From Dunaliella salina (taxonomy: Eukaryota; Chlorophyta; Chlorophyceae; Chlamydomonadales; Dunaliellaceae): a stretch of 18,520 nt of DNA. The notes under the pieces were generated by a model. That model had not been told where the DNA came from, made no database searches, and saw nothing but the letters and a program-made list of their open reading frames with translations. A program made the position numbers and the translations under genes. Location of the stretch: the NCBI GenBank assembly GCA_002284615.2, contig MU070043.1, positions 50,456-68,975 on the forward strand. Reading direction: 5' to 3'. This document shows, piece by piece, positions 18,437 through 18,520 of this stretch (positions are counted from its first letter, which is position 1; each line of letters opens with the position of its first letter).

Positions 18437-18520
<84 letters not shown>
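18437..18520. repeat. (TG)n microsatellite running off the window
   Basis: Uninterrupted TG dinucleotides fill the last 84 bases. On the strand of the methyltransferase gene this is a (CA)n run in the intron just upstream of the exon at 18323-18409. Confidence 0.95.

Overview
This window is a stretch of nuclear DNA from an intron-bearing eukaryote. Reading frames are interrupted by GT...AG introns, long non-coding spacers and microsatellites, and decayed non-LTR retrotransposons dominate. There is no sign of bacterial gene packing. Splice donors such as GTGAGT and GTGCGT, weak polypyrimidine tracts and a TGTAA about 96 bases after one stop codon would suit a green alga, but that is only a weak hint and I cannot name the organism.

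Layout. 1-380 (-): an unrecognised coding relic. About 430-3720 (+): the longest mobile-element relic (A1). It reads through a Ser/Thr/Pro-rich region, a PHD-like zinc finger, a domain that looks like the PCIF1-type adenine methyltransferase, and a C-terminal CCHC knuckle plus restriction-like endonuclease (RLE) domain. No reverse transcriptase is visible between the last two. 3727-5494: two more 5'-truncated copies (A2, A3) of the same C-terminal module, head to tail behind A1. 5903-6183: a 91-bp tandem repeat. 6521-9584 (+): a host gene whose spliced product is about 230 residues, with two NPF motifs and a C-terminal membrane anchor. Its introns hold a 75-bp tandem repeat and an antisense copy (A4) of the same element. 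9585-12840: mostly featureless, with five N bases and a few weak exon candidates on the minus strand. 12840-15641: a LINE 3' tail, then a 5'-truncated LINE on +. A tail-to-tail inverted pair (B2, B1) of a second, diverged subfamily of the RLE module is inserted in this LINE. 16330-18409 (-): the last four exons of a host O6-methylguanine-DNA methyltransferase gene, whose 5' exons lie beyond the right edge. Its large intron holds a 95-bp duplication, a TCA microsatellite and a further coding relic. A GT microsatellite runs off the window end.

The two host genes look intact as far as they are visible: exon phases match and key motifs are present. The mobile elements are all broken by stops, frameshifts and 5' truncation. 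They give the window its main interest: one RLE retroelement lineage with two subfamilies, six copies, tandem and inverted arrangements, a conserved 3' hairpin, and one long copy that seems to carry a chromatin-reader finger and an adenine-methylase-like domain.
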